From contig CALSRM010000003.1 in the NCBI GenBank assembly GCA_943788755.1, positions 1,302,001 to 1,366,000 of the forward strand: DNA of 64,000 nt, given 5' to 3'. The notes under the pieces were generated by a model. It did not search any database and was not told where the DNA came from. It worked only from the letters and a program-made list of their open reading frames with translations. Numbering within the stretch: the first letter of the stretch is position 1; every line of letters begins with the position of its first letter. The position numbers and the translations under genes are program-made. Below are positions 33,076 through 42,668 of the stretch, piece by piece. This stretch comes from an uncultured Flavobacteriales bacterium. GTDB lineage: Bacteria > Bacteroidota > Bacteroidia > Flavobacteriales_D > Parvicellaceae.

Positions 33076-34281
33076 TTATCCCAACACTTCATCGACAGAC
33101 TCTGCAACTGCCTTAATAATCGTATCAACTTGTTCATTGGTTAAGTTATACCAAACAGGTAATGTGATTTCGTTATGGTAATTGTCAAATGTTGTAGGGT
33201 AATCATTTATGCCATAGCCCTTTCCTTTATAGAATGAAAGCATTGGTAACGGAATGTAATGAACATTTACGGCTACTTGTTTTTCTCCTATTTTGTTAAT
33301 AATCGTATCTCTTTGAAGCTCAGAACAGTTATTAATTCGGAGCATATATAAATGAAAAGAAGACTTTTTTTCTTCTGTTTCATAAAGAGGTGTATTTGCC
33401 CAACTATATTCAGCGAGTCCTGCAGTATAACGGTCAAAAATCTCTTTCCTCCGATTTAAAGTTTCCGTGTATCGTTCTAGTTCTACTAACCCAATAGCAG
33501 CTTGTAAGTCAGTCATGTTGCATTTAAAACCTGCTTCTATTACATCGTATCGCCATGCACCAATCTGTACTTTACTTAAAGCGTCCTTTGTTTGCCCATG
33601 CAGAGAACTAATTTTGAAGCGCCTTTTTAATTCTTCATGATTAAATTTATCCGCAACATTAAAGACAACTGCGCCACCTTCAGCCGTAGTCAAATTCTTA
33701 ACAGCGTGAAAAGAAAATGAACTCATATCAGCAACTAATCCAGCCTTCTTTCCTTTGTATGTAGAACCAATAGAATGTGCAGAATCAGAAACTAAAACTA
33801 TTCTTCCAAATTTTTCTTGGACATCATTTTTGGTAGAAAACATTCCTTTTTTCTCTTCAATGATGTTGAATAACTCTTCATAGTCAGCCGGCATCCCAGC
33901 AATATCAACAGGTATGATTACCTTTGTTTTTTCTGTAATTGCGTTTTTAACAGCCTCACAATTAATATTGAAATCAATACTATTGACGTCCACCATAACT
34001 GGTTTAGCTCCCGTATGAGTGACAACATTCGCTGTGGCAGTATATGTATAAGCTGGTATTATTACTTCATCTCCTTCTCCTATTCCTAGCCAATGTAAAA
34101 TTAGCTGCAATCCTGCAGTTGCTGAACCTAAAGCAACAACATGATCTGTTCCTAGGAATTGGGCTAAATTTTCCTCAAACTTTTTAGTTTTTGGACCAGT
34201 AGAAATCCATCCAGACTTTAAAGTATCAGTGACTTCATCAATGGTTTTCTGGTCTATTCTAGGTGGTGAAAATGGTATCAT
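33076..34281 (-). CDS. DegT/DnrJ/EryC1/StrS family PLP aminotransferase
   Basis: 401 residues. The PLP lysine lies in SFHAVKNLTTAEGGAVVF (about residue 190) and the substrate/PLP contacts in ALGSATAGLQLILHWLGIGE (about 52) and PAYTYTATANVVTHTGAKPV. The family transfers an amino group to keto sugars bound to UDP or dTDP. The gene ends immediately before the initiating transferase gene, so the pair probably supplies and loads an amino sugar. Confidence 0.94.
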   Translation of the reverse strand: MIPFSPPRIDQKTIDEVTDTLKSGWISTGPKTKKFEENLAQFLGTDHVVALGSATAGLQLILHWLGIGEGDEVIIPAYTYTATANVVTHTGAKPVMVDVNSIDFNINCEAVKNAITEKTKVIIPVDIAGMPADYEELFNIIEEKKGMFSTKNDVQEKFGRIVLVSDSAHSIGSTYKGKKAGLVADMSSFSFHAVKNLTTAEGGAVVFNVADKFNHEELKRRFKISSLHGQTKDALSKVQIGAWRYDVIEAGFKCNMTDLQAAIGLVELERYTETLNRRKEIFDRYTAGLAEYSWANTPLYETEEKKSSFHLYMLRINNCSELQRDTIINKIGEKQVAVNVHYIPLPMLSFYKGKGYGINDYPTTFDNYHNEITLPVWYNLTNEQVDTIIKAVAESVDEVLG

Positions 34282-34311
34282 ATAGTATATTATATTCTTA
34301 CAAAAATAGTG

Positions 34312-35583
34312 TTATTTAGACGTTTCAGGTTTGTACTTGCTAATAAATATAAATGTAACTACCATTACTAACAGGTAAAAGCAACTTTGTGCAATAGTAA
34401 ACCACCATAAACTGGTAAAGCCATCGTTGTATATGGTATGTGAATAATTTATACAGCCATAAACCAAAACAATATGAACAATATCAAATATTAACATTTC
34501 CTTTTGACGACCTAACTTTATGTAAATGTAAGATAGGGAAGAGGAGACAAACATTATTCCCATCCAGATGGACATAATTTTCATAATCTCTAAAGTTCCA
34601 TTCCAAGCTTTTCCCAATACGACTTCATCCCATGAATTTGGAATAAATTGCATCATAATTACACCGATAAAAGCAATTAAAAAAAGCCGTAAAAACCAAA
34701 AAGTATAATTTTTTCTGAGTTCTTCCTTTGATTCTATTGTGCTTAACTTACTATAATATACTTGGGCAAAAGATGTTGTGATTACCGCAATACTAATTCC
34801 TAGGTAATGATAAGCAGAACCAATTTTACCACTAAAGTCGTCACCGTAATATTTCATAAAAAGGTCAATGAGTAAAAAATTAACTACACCGCCAAGCAGC
34901 ACGCTTGGGGAAGTGAAGTAGATAAATTTATTGTGTTTTACGATCATTCTTTTTTCATCTCCTTTTTCTTTTTGTATTGCAGGTCTATTCTTTAGGTATT
35001 TAAAGAAAAATATAAAGTTTGAAACCAGTAATCCTATAGTTCTTCCGTAAATAAGCCCAAATGATTTTATGTTTGAAATTGCGAATACCACCTGACCAAA
35101 AAGAGAAGTGGAGTTTTGGGATACTTTATTTATACTCATTAATTTAAAAGAATTTTTTCGTGTAAACCATGAGTTGAAAACCTGTGTAAAGCCTAAAGAA
35201 ATAACGGTAACGGGTAGTAAAATTAATAGATAAATGTTATTTGTTATCTTCATTAAATTGCTGTCAAATTGCGAATATGCAATTAGCGCAATAAAACTAA
35301 TTAGTCCGGTAATTAGTACAAGTTTCAAGCTTAAATTAGTTAGCATCCGAGCAGCATTGTCATTCTTTTCCAATACGATTCCTGTTTCAAGTTTTAAAGC
35401 ACTTATTCCAACAAATATTGCAGCGAACTCATAGAATAATTTGAAATTAGCGAACTCCTCTGGACCATAGTAATATCGCTGAATATAGATTAGTCCTAAT
35501 AGTGAAATAATTTGGGCGATTACCGTTCCAGTTATTAGGGTGGCTACATTCTTTATGAACGATTTGTTATTTTGGAGATTCAA
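34312..35583 (-). CDS. Wzx-type lipopolysaccharide/oligosaccharide flippase (copy 1)
   Basis: 423 residues with about 12 hydrophobic segments spread over the whole length. It starts with the pattern SFIKNVATLITGTVIAQIIS common to polysaccharide flippases of the MOP family and ends in a charged tail. It moves lipid-linked repeat units across the inner membrane. The start codon appears to be TTG at 35583, as no suitable ATG lies upstream of the first helix. A second flippase gene lies at 38348. Confidence 0.88.
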   Translation of the reverse strand: MNLQNNKSFIKNVATLITGTVIAQIISLLGLIYIQRYYYGPEEFANFKLFYEFAAIFVGISALKLETGIVLEKNDNAARMLTNLSLKLVLITGLISFIALIAYSQFDSNLMKITNNIYLLILLPVTVISLGFTQVFNSWFTRKNSFKLMSINKVSQNSTSLFGQVVFAISNIKSFGLIYGRTIGLLVSNFIFFFKYLKNRPAIQKEKGDEKRMIVKHNKFIYFTSPSVLLGGVVNFLLIDLFMKYYGDDFSGKIGSAYHYLGISIAVITTSFAQVYYSKLSTIESKEELRKNYTFWFLRLFLIAFIGVIMMQFIPNSWDEVVLGKAWNGTLEIMKIMSIWMGIMFVSSSLSYIYIKLGRQKEMLIFDIVHIVLVYGCINYSHTIYNDGFTSLWWFTIAQSCFYLLVMVVTFIFISKYKPETSK

Positions 35584-35634
35584 TATTTTTGATTTATCCG
35601 TCTAGAACGCTAAATCTAGTTTATTATTTTCAAT

Positions 35635-36861
35635 TTAAAATAAATCTTGTAAACAGGATTTCAATTCTTTTGCTATTTGATTCCTATTAAAGTGGTTATT
35701 TACATATATCCTTCCATTTTCCCCAAGTTCTTTTCTAAGTGCATTATTTTCAGCAAGTTTTAAAACACCTGTTTTAAGATCTTCAGCGTTTTCTGGTTCA
35801 AAATACAGACCAGATTTTCCTTTATCAATAAACAAACCTTTTGCCTCTCCATCTACTCCTAAAAGGATGGGTGTTTCCATTGCTAAACACTCAAATATTT
35901 TAGAAGGAATAGCTCCAAGAAAAAGGTCTAGTTTTTTTAGAGGAATAATTGAACAGTCAATAGATGATATTATTGATGGCATTTGAGCTTTTGACACTGG
36001 ACTCATAAAAAACACATTCTCAAGTTTTAGTTTCTCTTTTAAAGCAAGTAATTTTTCTTTTTCCGGTCCACTGCCTAAAATAATAAATTTTACGTTTGAA
36101 TTGTTTTTTAATTCTTGAGCAGTATAAATTATTACTTCAAGACCTTGGGCATGTCCAATTATTCCCCCATAAAAAAAAAGGACATCATCATCATTGAATT
36201 TGTTTTGAATTCTCCATTCTTTAGAGAAATTATTGGGATTGTAGAAGTTTAAATCTACTCCGTTGGGTAGCCAATGCACTTTTTTATTTGGAAATCTTCC
36301 AGAAATATTTTTGGTAATTCCCTTTGTTTGACCTGTAATTAATGCTGCTTTCTCATATAAATATTCTTCAAGAATAGTTGCTAATTTAAGAAAGAATTTA
36401 TTTTTCACTATTCCTAACTTTTCAGCACTTTCGGGCCAGAGATCTGATACGTTAAAAATGAATTTAGCTTTTTTCTTTTTACCCAGACGATAAGCAGAAA
36501 AACCTAGAAATAGGGGCGGTGATTCACATAATACAATATCATAATTTTTGTCTAGCTTCTTCTTCCCTATTTTATAGGAGGACCAAACAAATGAAAAGTA
36601 GTTTAGAAGTCTTTTTGAAATGGATTTAGACTTCGTGATATAAATAGAAGATCGATGAACTTTTAACCCGTCCATTTCATTGTAACAATACTTTTTACCA
36701 ATAAACTCTTTATGGATTTCCATTTGGGGATAATTGGGCATTGCTGTGAGAACGGTAATATCGATTCCCTCTTTTTTTAATCGAATAGCTAATTCGAATA
36801 ATCTATTTTGTGGGGCTCCTATTTCTGGAGGGAAATATTGTGTGATAATTAATAGTTTCAT
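35635..36861 (-). CDS. Glycosyltransferase family 4 (WbuB-like)
   Basis: 408 residues from the ATG at 36861. The two-domain GT-B fold is indicated by MKLLIITQYFPPEIGAPQNR at the start and by NVSDLWPESAEKLGIV, HWLPNGVDLNFY, FFYGGIIGHAQGLEVI and PIIS-SIDCSIIPL. The pattern resembles transferases that add fucosamine-type residues (WbuB). A remnant of a close relative begins at 38315, just outside the next transferase gene. The 213-base gap downstream toward 37090 has a 38-codon open frame on the opposite strand (36942-37058), which I doubt is a gene. Confidence 0.92.
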   Translation of the reverse strand: MKLLIITQYFPPEIGAPQNRLFELAIRLKKEGIDITVLTAMPNYPQMEIHKEFIGKKYCYNEMDGLKVHRSSIYITKSKSISKRLLNYFSFVWSSYKIGKKKLDKNYDIVLCESPPLFLGFSAYRLGKKKKAKFIFNVSDLWPESAEKLGIVKNKFFLKLATILEEYLYEKAALITGQTKGITKNISGRFPNKKVHWLPNGVDLNFYNPNNFSKEWRIQNKFNDDDVLFFYGGIIGHAQGLEVIIYTAQELKNNSNVKFIILGSGPEKEKLLALKEKLKLENVFFMSPVSKAQMPSIISSIDCSIIPLKKLDLFLGAIPSKIFECLAMETPILLGVDGEAKGLFIDKGKSGLYFEPENAEDLKTGVLKLAENNALRKELGENGRIYVNNHFNRNQIAKELKSCLQDLF

Positions 36862-37089
36862 ATATAACAGAAGCAATATTACTTATTAAATGTTAGATAT
36901 TGCCGATGAATTTGATACTTTTCAAATGAAAAATTAATCTAATGTCAGAAATAAACTTGTTAGAAACGGGATGTAAAACATTATTCTTTTTACAAAGAAG
37001 ATGGTATATAATTATTGCAATGACAATTGTTGGCGGGGTGATGCCTCATATGAAATGAGTTATAAAATTGTTGGAGTTAATATTTGATG

Positions 37090-38172
37090 TTAGGATCGTT
37101 CTTTATGCAAACAATCTACGGAATACTCCAAAGAGTAATTATCTAAAACATATTGACGGCCATTTTGCCCAAGTTTTAGTCTTAAATCTTCGTCAGATGC
37201 AAATTCTAAAATAGCATTGGCTAGTTCTTGAGTATTTTCTGGATCAACGAGCACTCCTGTTTTTGAATTTTCAACAACCTCTTTTAAGCCACCTACATTA
37301 CTCGCTATTACAGGAATTCCACTTGAAGATGCTTCTAAAACAGAAACACCAAAACTTTCAAAGCGAGATGGGTTTATAAACAGATCTAGTTTTTGATATT
37401 CTGAAGCAATCTGATTATAGGGAACTCTTCCCACTAATGTTACGGCATCTTTTAAATTTAAATCAGAAATTAATTGTTCTATTTCTGTTTTTAAAGAACC
37501 ATCTCCAACAATTCTTAAATGCAGTTTATTAGTTTGTTTATAAGCAATAGAAAAAGCTTTTACTAAGATGTCAATTCCGTATATTTTTTCAATAGATTTA
37601 ATAAAACCGAGTGTAATGATGTTTGATTTTTCTTTATTCTTAGGAATGAAAATAGTTGTATCCACTCCAAAAGGAATTACAATCGCTTTTTTATCGGTAT
37701 ATAACTCAATTTCCTTGGCCATAATACGACTGGAAGAAAATATTTTATCAGCTGTTTTAAAAACTCTTTTAAGAATCCTTTTTGTTAGACTGGATCGTTT
37801 TGGGAATTCAAATACATCAGAGCCCCAAACGGAAACATAATAAGGAGAAAACTTTAATAAACTTCCCATTAAACCATAGCTAGATGCATAATGGGAATGT
37901 ATAATGTCAGGTTGAAAGTCTTTGACACATTTTTTAAGAATAGGTAAGCTTTTAAAATAGGTAAGCTTTGTTTTAGCAAATAAAGAAAAAGCTTTCCCTT
38001 TTTTATTATAGCCTAAACTGAGAAAACTGAAGTTTGAATATGACTTGTACCAATCACTAATTGGATCAGTAAATGAAAATAACATTACCTGATATCCATG
38101 TTTAATCATTGCACTCACCCATTTTTGAGTATGTGCTGAATTTATATCGGATAGTATTAAAATTTTATTCAT
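37090..38172 (-). CDS. Glycosyltransferase family 4
   Basis: 360 residues. N-terminal domain begins MNKILILSDINSAHTQKWVS and includes DIIHSHYASSYGLMG and SVWGSDVFEFPK. The C-terminal domain has IPFGVDTTIF, LRIVGDGSLKTEIEQLI and SRFESFGVSVLEASSSGIPV, the GT4 donor-binding pattern. It belongs to the polysaccharide cluster. A clearly related but degraded copy is at 44616-45539, and comparison of the two shows where that copy lost sequence. Confidence 0.92.
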   Translation of the reverse strand: MNKILILSDINSAHTQKWVSAMIKHGYQVMLFSFTDPISDWYKSYSNFSFLSLGYNKKGKAFSLFAKTKLTYFKSLPILKKCVKDFQPDIIHSHYASSYGLMGSLLKFSPYYVSVWGSDVFEFPKRSSLTKRILKRVFKTADKIFSSSRIMAKEIELYTDKKAIVIPFGVDTTIFIPKNKEKSNIITLGFIKSIEKIYGIDILVKAFSIAYKQTNKLHLRIVGDGSLKTEIEQLISDLNLKDAVTLVGRVPYNQIASEYQKLDLFINPSRFESFGVSVLEASSSGIPVIASNVGGLKEVVENSKTGVLVDPENTQELANAILEFASDEDLRLKLGQNGRQYVLDNYSLEYSVDCLHKERS

Positions 38173-38230
38173 GATTTTTCGATAAAATGCTTTGTCTATT
38201 TATAAGAGCAATTAAAATAAATAAACTGAA

Positions 38231-38315
38231 TCAATCTAAAAGCCAATTCAGACAATCTATTCTGTGGTGCACCAAACTTCGGTGGAAAATATTGAGTAAT
38301 AATTAGTAATTTCAT
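38231..38315 (-). pseudogene. N-terminal remnant of a second WbuB-like glycosyltransferase
   Basis: The minus strand from the ATG at 38315 encodes MKLLIITQYFPPKFGAPQNR then LSELAFRL. This is nearly the same as the start of the intact transferase at 36861 (MKLLIITQYFPPEIGAPQNR then LFELAIRL). The similarity ends near 38231. The DNA differs at roughly a fifth of positions, so it is an old duplicate or a piece from another strain and not a recent copy. It marks a recombination or deletion scar between divergent parts of the cluster. Confidence 0.75.
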
Positions 38316-38331
38316 TTTACAAAAATAAGAT

Positions 38332-38339
38332 TACTTTTG
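38332..38339 (+). promoter_or_regulatory. Possible -7 promoter element for the right arm of the polysaccharide cluster
   Basis: TACTTTTG matches TAnnTTTG and ends eight bases before the ATG at 38348, so a transcript would be nearly leaderless. No -33 TTG at the right distance. Confidence 0.35.
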
Positions 38340-38347
38340 AGCGCTTG

Positions 38348-39616
38348 ATGATACAACGCATAAGAAATAGCCAATTTGTTAAAAACACAGCCCTTTTACT
38401 TTCAGGAAATGTTATTGGACAACTCATTTCTATTTTGGCTAGTATTTTACTTACAAGATTATATTCTCCCAATGATTTTGCTGTTTTAGCTTACTTTTTA
38501 ACCATCACGGGAATAATTAGTGTCATAGCTGGCGGAAGGTATGAACTCGCAATAATGCTTCCCAAAGAAAATGTGAAAGCGAACGCATTGTATTTAATTA
38601 GTATAATTTTCACTGTCACATTTACTTTTCTTGTGACTCTTTTGTGTTTTCTTTTTGGGGAGAAATTCGCTTTGATTTTTAATGTTAAAGAATTGATTCA
38701 GTTTCTTTATTTAATACCTCTCTCCATTTTTTTAATAGGTATATATCAAGCATCTAATTTTTATTCTAACAGACTTTCTAAATATAAACTAATGGCAGGT
38801 ACATTGGTTACAAGAAGTATTTTTACGTCATCTTCTAATGTAATTATTGGATGGTTAAAGTTATTTCCAGGAGGATTAATTCTTGGAACAATTCTTGGCC
38901 AATTTGTTGCAGCTGTGTTTCTTACTTTAGGTTGTTTTAAAGAATTTTTAAAAGAACTTCCTACTAAAGAGGATGTTTTCTTGAGTATGATAGAATACAA
39001 AGATTTTCCTCTTAAAAATGGATTTAGTATTTTTTTTAATTTACTTGCAAACCAACTTCCTATACTGTTGATTGGATATCTTTTTCAGAATAACGATATA
39101 GTTGGATATTATGCTCTGGTATTAAGAGTTTTAAATTTACCTTTAATGACAGTTGGTAAATCTGTTTCTCAAGTTTTTTATCAGCAGACCAATCAGGTTG
39201 AAAAAATTAGTCATGCAAACTTATTTATCAAAACATCTAAGGCATTGTTTATAGTGATTTTAATTCCATCCCTTTTGTTACTTTTTGCAGGACCATCTTT
39301 GTTTGGTTTTGTTTTTGGAGATGTTTGGGAAGTTTCAGGGTATTACGCTCAAATTTTTATTTTATTTTATGTTTTGAGATTTATTTTCTCTCCTCAAAGT
39401 ACATTATTGATTAGTTCTGGCCGATTAAAGACAGAATTGATTTTTAATGTTTCATTTTTCATTTTTCAAATTCTTTCTGTTATAATTGGATATTATATGG
39501 GGAGTTGTGAATATTCTTTTATTTTTATGTCTTTTACAGGGTTTTTACATTTTCTAATTCTTGGAAGAATTTTATTAAAATCGAGTATTCAATTGGACAA
39601 TGAGAAGATTAATTAA
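38348..39616 (+). CDS. Wzx-type oligosaccharide flippase (copy 2)
   Basis: 422 residues from the ATG at 38348 (an in-frame TTG precedes it by one codon). About 12 membrane segments; the start SQFVKNTALLLSGNVIGQLI matches the flippase pattern of the MOP superfamily. Two flippases in one cluster may mean two polysaccharides, or that one arm was acquired separately. The last 17 bases overlap the start of the acetyltransferase gene. Confidence 0.88.
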   Translation: MIQRIRNSQFVKNTALLLSGNVIGQLISILASILLTRLYSPNDFAVLAYFLTITGIISVIAGGRYELAIMLPKENVKANALYLISIIFTVTFTFLVTLLCFLFGEKFALIFNVKELIQFLYLIPLSIFLIGIYQASNFYSNRLSKYKLMAGTLVTRSIFTSSSNVIIGWLKLFPGGLILGTILGQFVAAVFLTLGCFKEFLKELPTKEDVFLSMIEYKDFPLKNGFSIFFNLLANQLPILLIGYLFQNNDIVGYYALVLRVLNLPLMTVGKSVSQVFYQQTNQVEKISHANLFIKTSKALFIVILIPSLLLLFAGPSLFGFVFGDVWEVSGYYAQIFILFYVLRFIFSPQSTLLISSGRLKTELIFNVSFFIFQILSVIIGYYMGSCEYSFIFMSFTGFLHFLILGRILLKSSIQLDNEKIN

Positions 39617-40139
39617 AAATATTCTTAGGTTTTTTAAGTTTATCCCTTTTGTAAATAATTTCTTCTTCGAGTGGAAATTATCAAGAGTTCCATTTCCCAT
39701 TTTAGGGGTTAATTTTTTATATCAACGAATTTTTAGAGTTAATTCAAAAGTTAAATTTCCTGTGCATTTCACTTCCAGGGTGATTGGTTTTGATAACATT
39801 AAACTTCATAAAGATTCTAATACTGTTGGTAGTTTTTGTCTGAGTAATAATTGCTACATACAAGCATTGCAAGGTATTCATATAGGGTCGAACTTTTTAT
39901 TTGCTCCTGGAACAACAATTATTTCAGTTAACCATGGTGTGAACAATGAATTTAAAGATGATCAAATTAATCCAGTAGTTATTGGTGATAACGTGTGGCT
40001 AGGAGCTAATGTAACTATCCTACCTCAGGTTAAGTTAGGTGATAATGTTGTTGTTGGTGCAGGTTCTGTTGTAACTAAGTCGTTCCCGAGTAATTCTATA
40101 ATTGCAGGTAATCCTGCTAAATTGATTAAACCTTTATAG
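39600..40139 (+). CDS. Left-handed beta-helix acyltransferase (hexapeptide repeat)
   Basis: 179 residues. The C-terminal two thirds hold hexapeptide repeats, with PGTTIISVNHGVNN, VVIGDNVWLGANVTILPQVK and LGDNVVVGAGSVVTKSFPSN, ending in IIAGNPAKLI, typical of sugar O-acetyltransferases (WcaF/XAT group). The His in SVNHG is in the place of the catalytic base. It overlaps the flippase gene by 17 bases and is followed by a glycosyltransferase gene after one base, so it is part of one operon. Confidence 0.92.
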   Translation: MRRLIKNILRFFKFIPFVNNFFFEWKLSRVPFPILGVNFLYQRIFRVNSKVKFPVHFTSRVIGFDNIKLHKDSNTVGSFCLSNNCYIQALQGIHIGSNFLFAPGTTIISVNHGVNNEFKDDQINPVVIGDNVWLGANVTILPQVKLGDNVVVGAGSVVTKSFPSNSIIAGNPAKLIKPL

Positions 40140-40140
40140 G

Positions 40141-41388
40141 ATGTCAAAAAAGATATTATTTATTAGCGGTATAGATTTTAAAGAAAAATCTATACAAGTT
40201 ATTCGTAAAACTCCTCAGGCTTATGTTGATAGAGGCTGGGAGGTTGATTATCTAGTGCTCAGAGATGTGTCTCGAAAGGGCAATTACTACTATGAAAAAC
40301 CGATTTTTCCAAAAGGTATAAACGTTTATAGGTATAATTATAAAATGTCTTTTTTGTTGGATGTTATTCCATTTCAACTTCCAAGAACGATACTAAATAA
40401 AATGATTTCATATTTAGGTGTTTTACAACTTCTTTTTTATGCACGGCGGTTACTCAAAACAAATAATTATTCTGTACTTTATGGCTATGAACATATTGGA
40501 ACTAGAGTGGTCTCAATTTTAAAAAGACTGAGGAAAACTAAAAATAAAGTTCTTGTTTCTAGGTTTCAGGGGACATGGATGACTTTGTATTATAAGAGAA
40601 AAAAATATTTAAAGTTGCTGTTGAATTTTGATTTTTATATGGCTATGCGTTTTAAATCTGATTTATGCATTATGACTGATGACGGAACTCAAGGAGACTT
40701 TATTATGCGTAAAATTCAGCCCAAACACCTTGATTTTAGATTTTGGGTTAATGGTGTTGATAGGCACCAATTTAATAAAGAATTAGTTGATGAAATAGCT
40801 AATAAATATAATTTGGATAATAGGTACTCTCTAATCTCAGTAAGCAGGCTAGAGGGTTGGAAAAGGGTTGATAGAGTGATTAATATTGTTCGAATATTTT
40901 GTGAGCAATACCCAGACTATAAAAATCAGTTAACTTATTTAATTGTTGGTGAGGGTGTTGATAGAGAAAGGTTAGAAAATATGGTAAAGCAATATAATTT
41001 AACTAGTCAAATTCATTTTGTTGGAGCAGTGCCGAATAATCAGGTTTCTAGTTACCTTAAAGCTTGCCAAGTTTTTATGTCGTTTTATGATTTGTCTAAT
41101 GTTGGTAATCCATTACTAGAAGCAATGAGGATGAATAAAGTAATAATGACTCTTTCTAATGGTGACACATCTAAATGGATAAGTCATAAAAAGACTGGTT
41201 TTATATATTCTCCAAAAAATGATTTTTATGAAGAAGTAGCTAATGATCTAGCTCTACTTATTAAAGATGATGAATTAATTGAAAATATTACTGGTGAATT
41301 ATTGAGTTTTTCCGACAAAAATCTTTGGACTTGGGAGGAAAGACTTGATGAAGAAGTTAAAACTGTTGAAAGTAAATTAAAGTGTTGA
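40141..41388 (+). CDS. Glycosyltransferase family 4
   Basis: 415 residues. GT-B fold: N-terminal domain starting KKILFISGIDFKEKSIQVIR and C-terminal domain with FWVNGVDRHQFNKEL, ISVSRLEGWKRVDRVINI, LIVGEGVDRERLENMV and GNPLLEAMRMNKVI. The Glu in LLEAM fits the conserved donor-binding site. The gene starts one base after the acetyltransferase stop and overlaps the next gene by seven bases. Confidence 0.9.
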   Translation: MSKKILFISGIDFKEKSIQVIRKTPQAYVDRGWEVDYLVLRDVSRKGNYYYEKPIFPKGINVYRYNYKMSFLLDVIPFQLPRTILNKMISYLGVLQLLFYARRLLKTNNYSVLYGYEHIGTRVVSILKRLRKTKNKVLVSRFQGTWMTLYYKRKKYLKLLLNFDFYMAMRFKSDLCIMTDDGTQGDFIMRKIQPKHLDFRFWVNGVDRHQFNKELVDEIANKYNLDNRYSLISVSRLEGWKRVDRVINIVRIFCEQYPDYKNQLTYLIVGEGVDRERLENMVKQYNLTSQIHFVGAVPNNQVSSYLKACQVFMSFYDLSNVGNPLLEAMRMNKVIMTLSNGDTSKWISHKKTGFIYSPKNDFYEEVANDLALLIKDDELIENITGELLSFSDKNLWTWEERLDEEVKTVESKLKC

Positions 41389-42668
41389 AGCTTAAAGAAA
41401 ATAGTGTTAATATTTTTTTAGCTGCAGCACTTATCGGGTTGGGTCTTTCTTTCGGGAAAATTTATGCATTTCATCTTATTTTTGTTGTTTCTTTTATACT
41501 TTTTCCTTTTAAAAAAGCAAAATATTTTTTTCTAAATAAACCTGCCTTTGTACCGTTTTTTCCAGCATTAATGTTTCTGTTTTATTTTCTATCAATGTTT
41601 TGGGCACCGAACGTCTTTTATGCAATTGAGTATTTGGGATACTTGTTTTTTGGAGTAGCTATAATTTACATCACATTTTTCAGTATCAATAACACAAAAC
41701 AGTTGAAAAAGGTTTTCATCTTTTTAGGTTTGGTTTTATTGTTGGAAATAATAATTTGTTTGTTAGAAATGTATTCAAGTTTTAGATATCCAATCTCCCC
41801 ATACTCTGAGTTGGTTAGCTATTTTGGTCATGGATATAAAATAGATCTTAACATTAGTTCATCTGTTAAATCTTTGATATTGTCTGTTCCTACTGGCTTT
41901 CATTGGAATCCAAATAATTTAGCAACGCTAATTAGCTTAGCTATACCTTTTACTTTACTAAATACTAATAAATGGATTAAATATACAGGTACTTTATTAT
42001 TGTTACTTGTTCTTGGCGCAACTAATTCTAGAGCTGGAATGCTTTCTGTTTCAATAATGATTTTATATATTTTTTTTACAAAATTTATTGTTTCAAAAAA
42101 AGCATTTTTAGTTATATTTGGTTTGTGTCTTGCTCTTTTTATTATTCCTAATAAATTAAATCCATTTAGTTCAGTAAGTAATAGAATTTCTGATTCTATA
42201 GAAGCAGTTTTTGGAATGTTTGAAAATCAAGAAAATACTAATTCTCTTGGAGCAAGGCAGGAGCTTATGAAAAATGCCTTAGATGAGTTAGATAATAACT
42301 TATGGTTAGGCACGGGGGCTGGAAATTCTAAATTTATACAAGAAAAAAATGGAAAGGTGGCAAATAAATTAACAAGTCTTCATAATTTTTGGTTAGAAAT
42401 AGTAGTAGATGTAGGGATTGTTTTTTTCTTAATTTTTATTGGATGGTATTTTCTAATTGTAAACAAATTATTTAAGATTTCTGTTAGTAGTGATAATGAC
42501 TCTTTTCTTTCATATGTTGCTGAATCTTCAGCTATAGCTTTGTCAGGATTATTAATAAGTGCGATTAGTTGTAGCTCTATAATCTATTTTTTTCCTTTCT
42601 GGATACTTCTTTCTATTTCATTAGTTGTGTTAAAAATTCCTGAAAATAAAACCTTAAATATTAGCTGA
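41382..42668 (+). CDS. O-antigen polymerase/ligase family membrane protein (copy 1)
   Basis: 428 residues with about 11-12 membrane helices and a larger soluble loop around residues 275-330 holding SLGARQELMKNALDEL, NLWLGTGAGNSKF and the His-containing LTSLHNFWLEIVVD, as in the Wzy_C/WaaL family. It either polymerises repeat units (Wzy) or ligates them to lipid A core (WaaL). The start appears to be GTG at 41382, inside the end of the previous gene. It converges on the Wzz-like gene with an eight-base overlap. Confidence 0.85.
   Translation: MLKLKENSVNIFLAAALIGLGLSFGKIYAFHLIFVVSFILFPFKKAKYFFLNKPAFVPFFPALMFLFYFLSMFWAPNVFYAIEYLGYLFFGVAIIYITFFSINNTKQLKKVFIFLGLVLLLEIIICLLEMYSSFRYPISPYSELVSYFGHGYKIDLNISSSVKSLILSVPTGFHWNPNNLATLISLAIPFTLLNTNKWIKYTGTLLLLLVLGATNSRAGMLSVSIMILYIFFTKFIVSKKAFLVIFGLCLALFIIPNKLNPFSSVSNRISDSIEAVFGMFENQENTNSLGARQELMKNALDELDNNLWLGTGAGNSKFIQEKNGKVANKLTSLHNFWLEIVVDVGIVFFLIFIGWYFLIVNKLFKISVSSDNDSFLSYVAESSAIALSGLLISAISCSSIIYFFPFWILLSISLVVLKIPENKTLNIS

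Noticed and set aside
36942-37058. 38-codon plus-strand frame with one hydrophobic segment, resembling the N-terminus of a Wzz protein
   Set aside because: Too short, no continuation in any frame, no promoter; similarity is only a charged start before one hydrophobic stretch.
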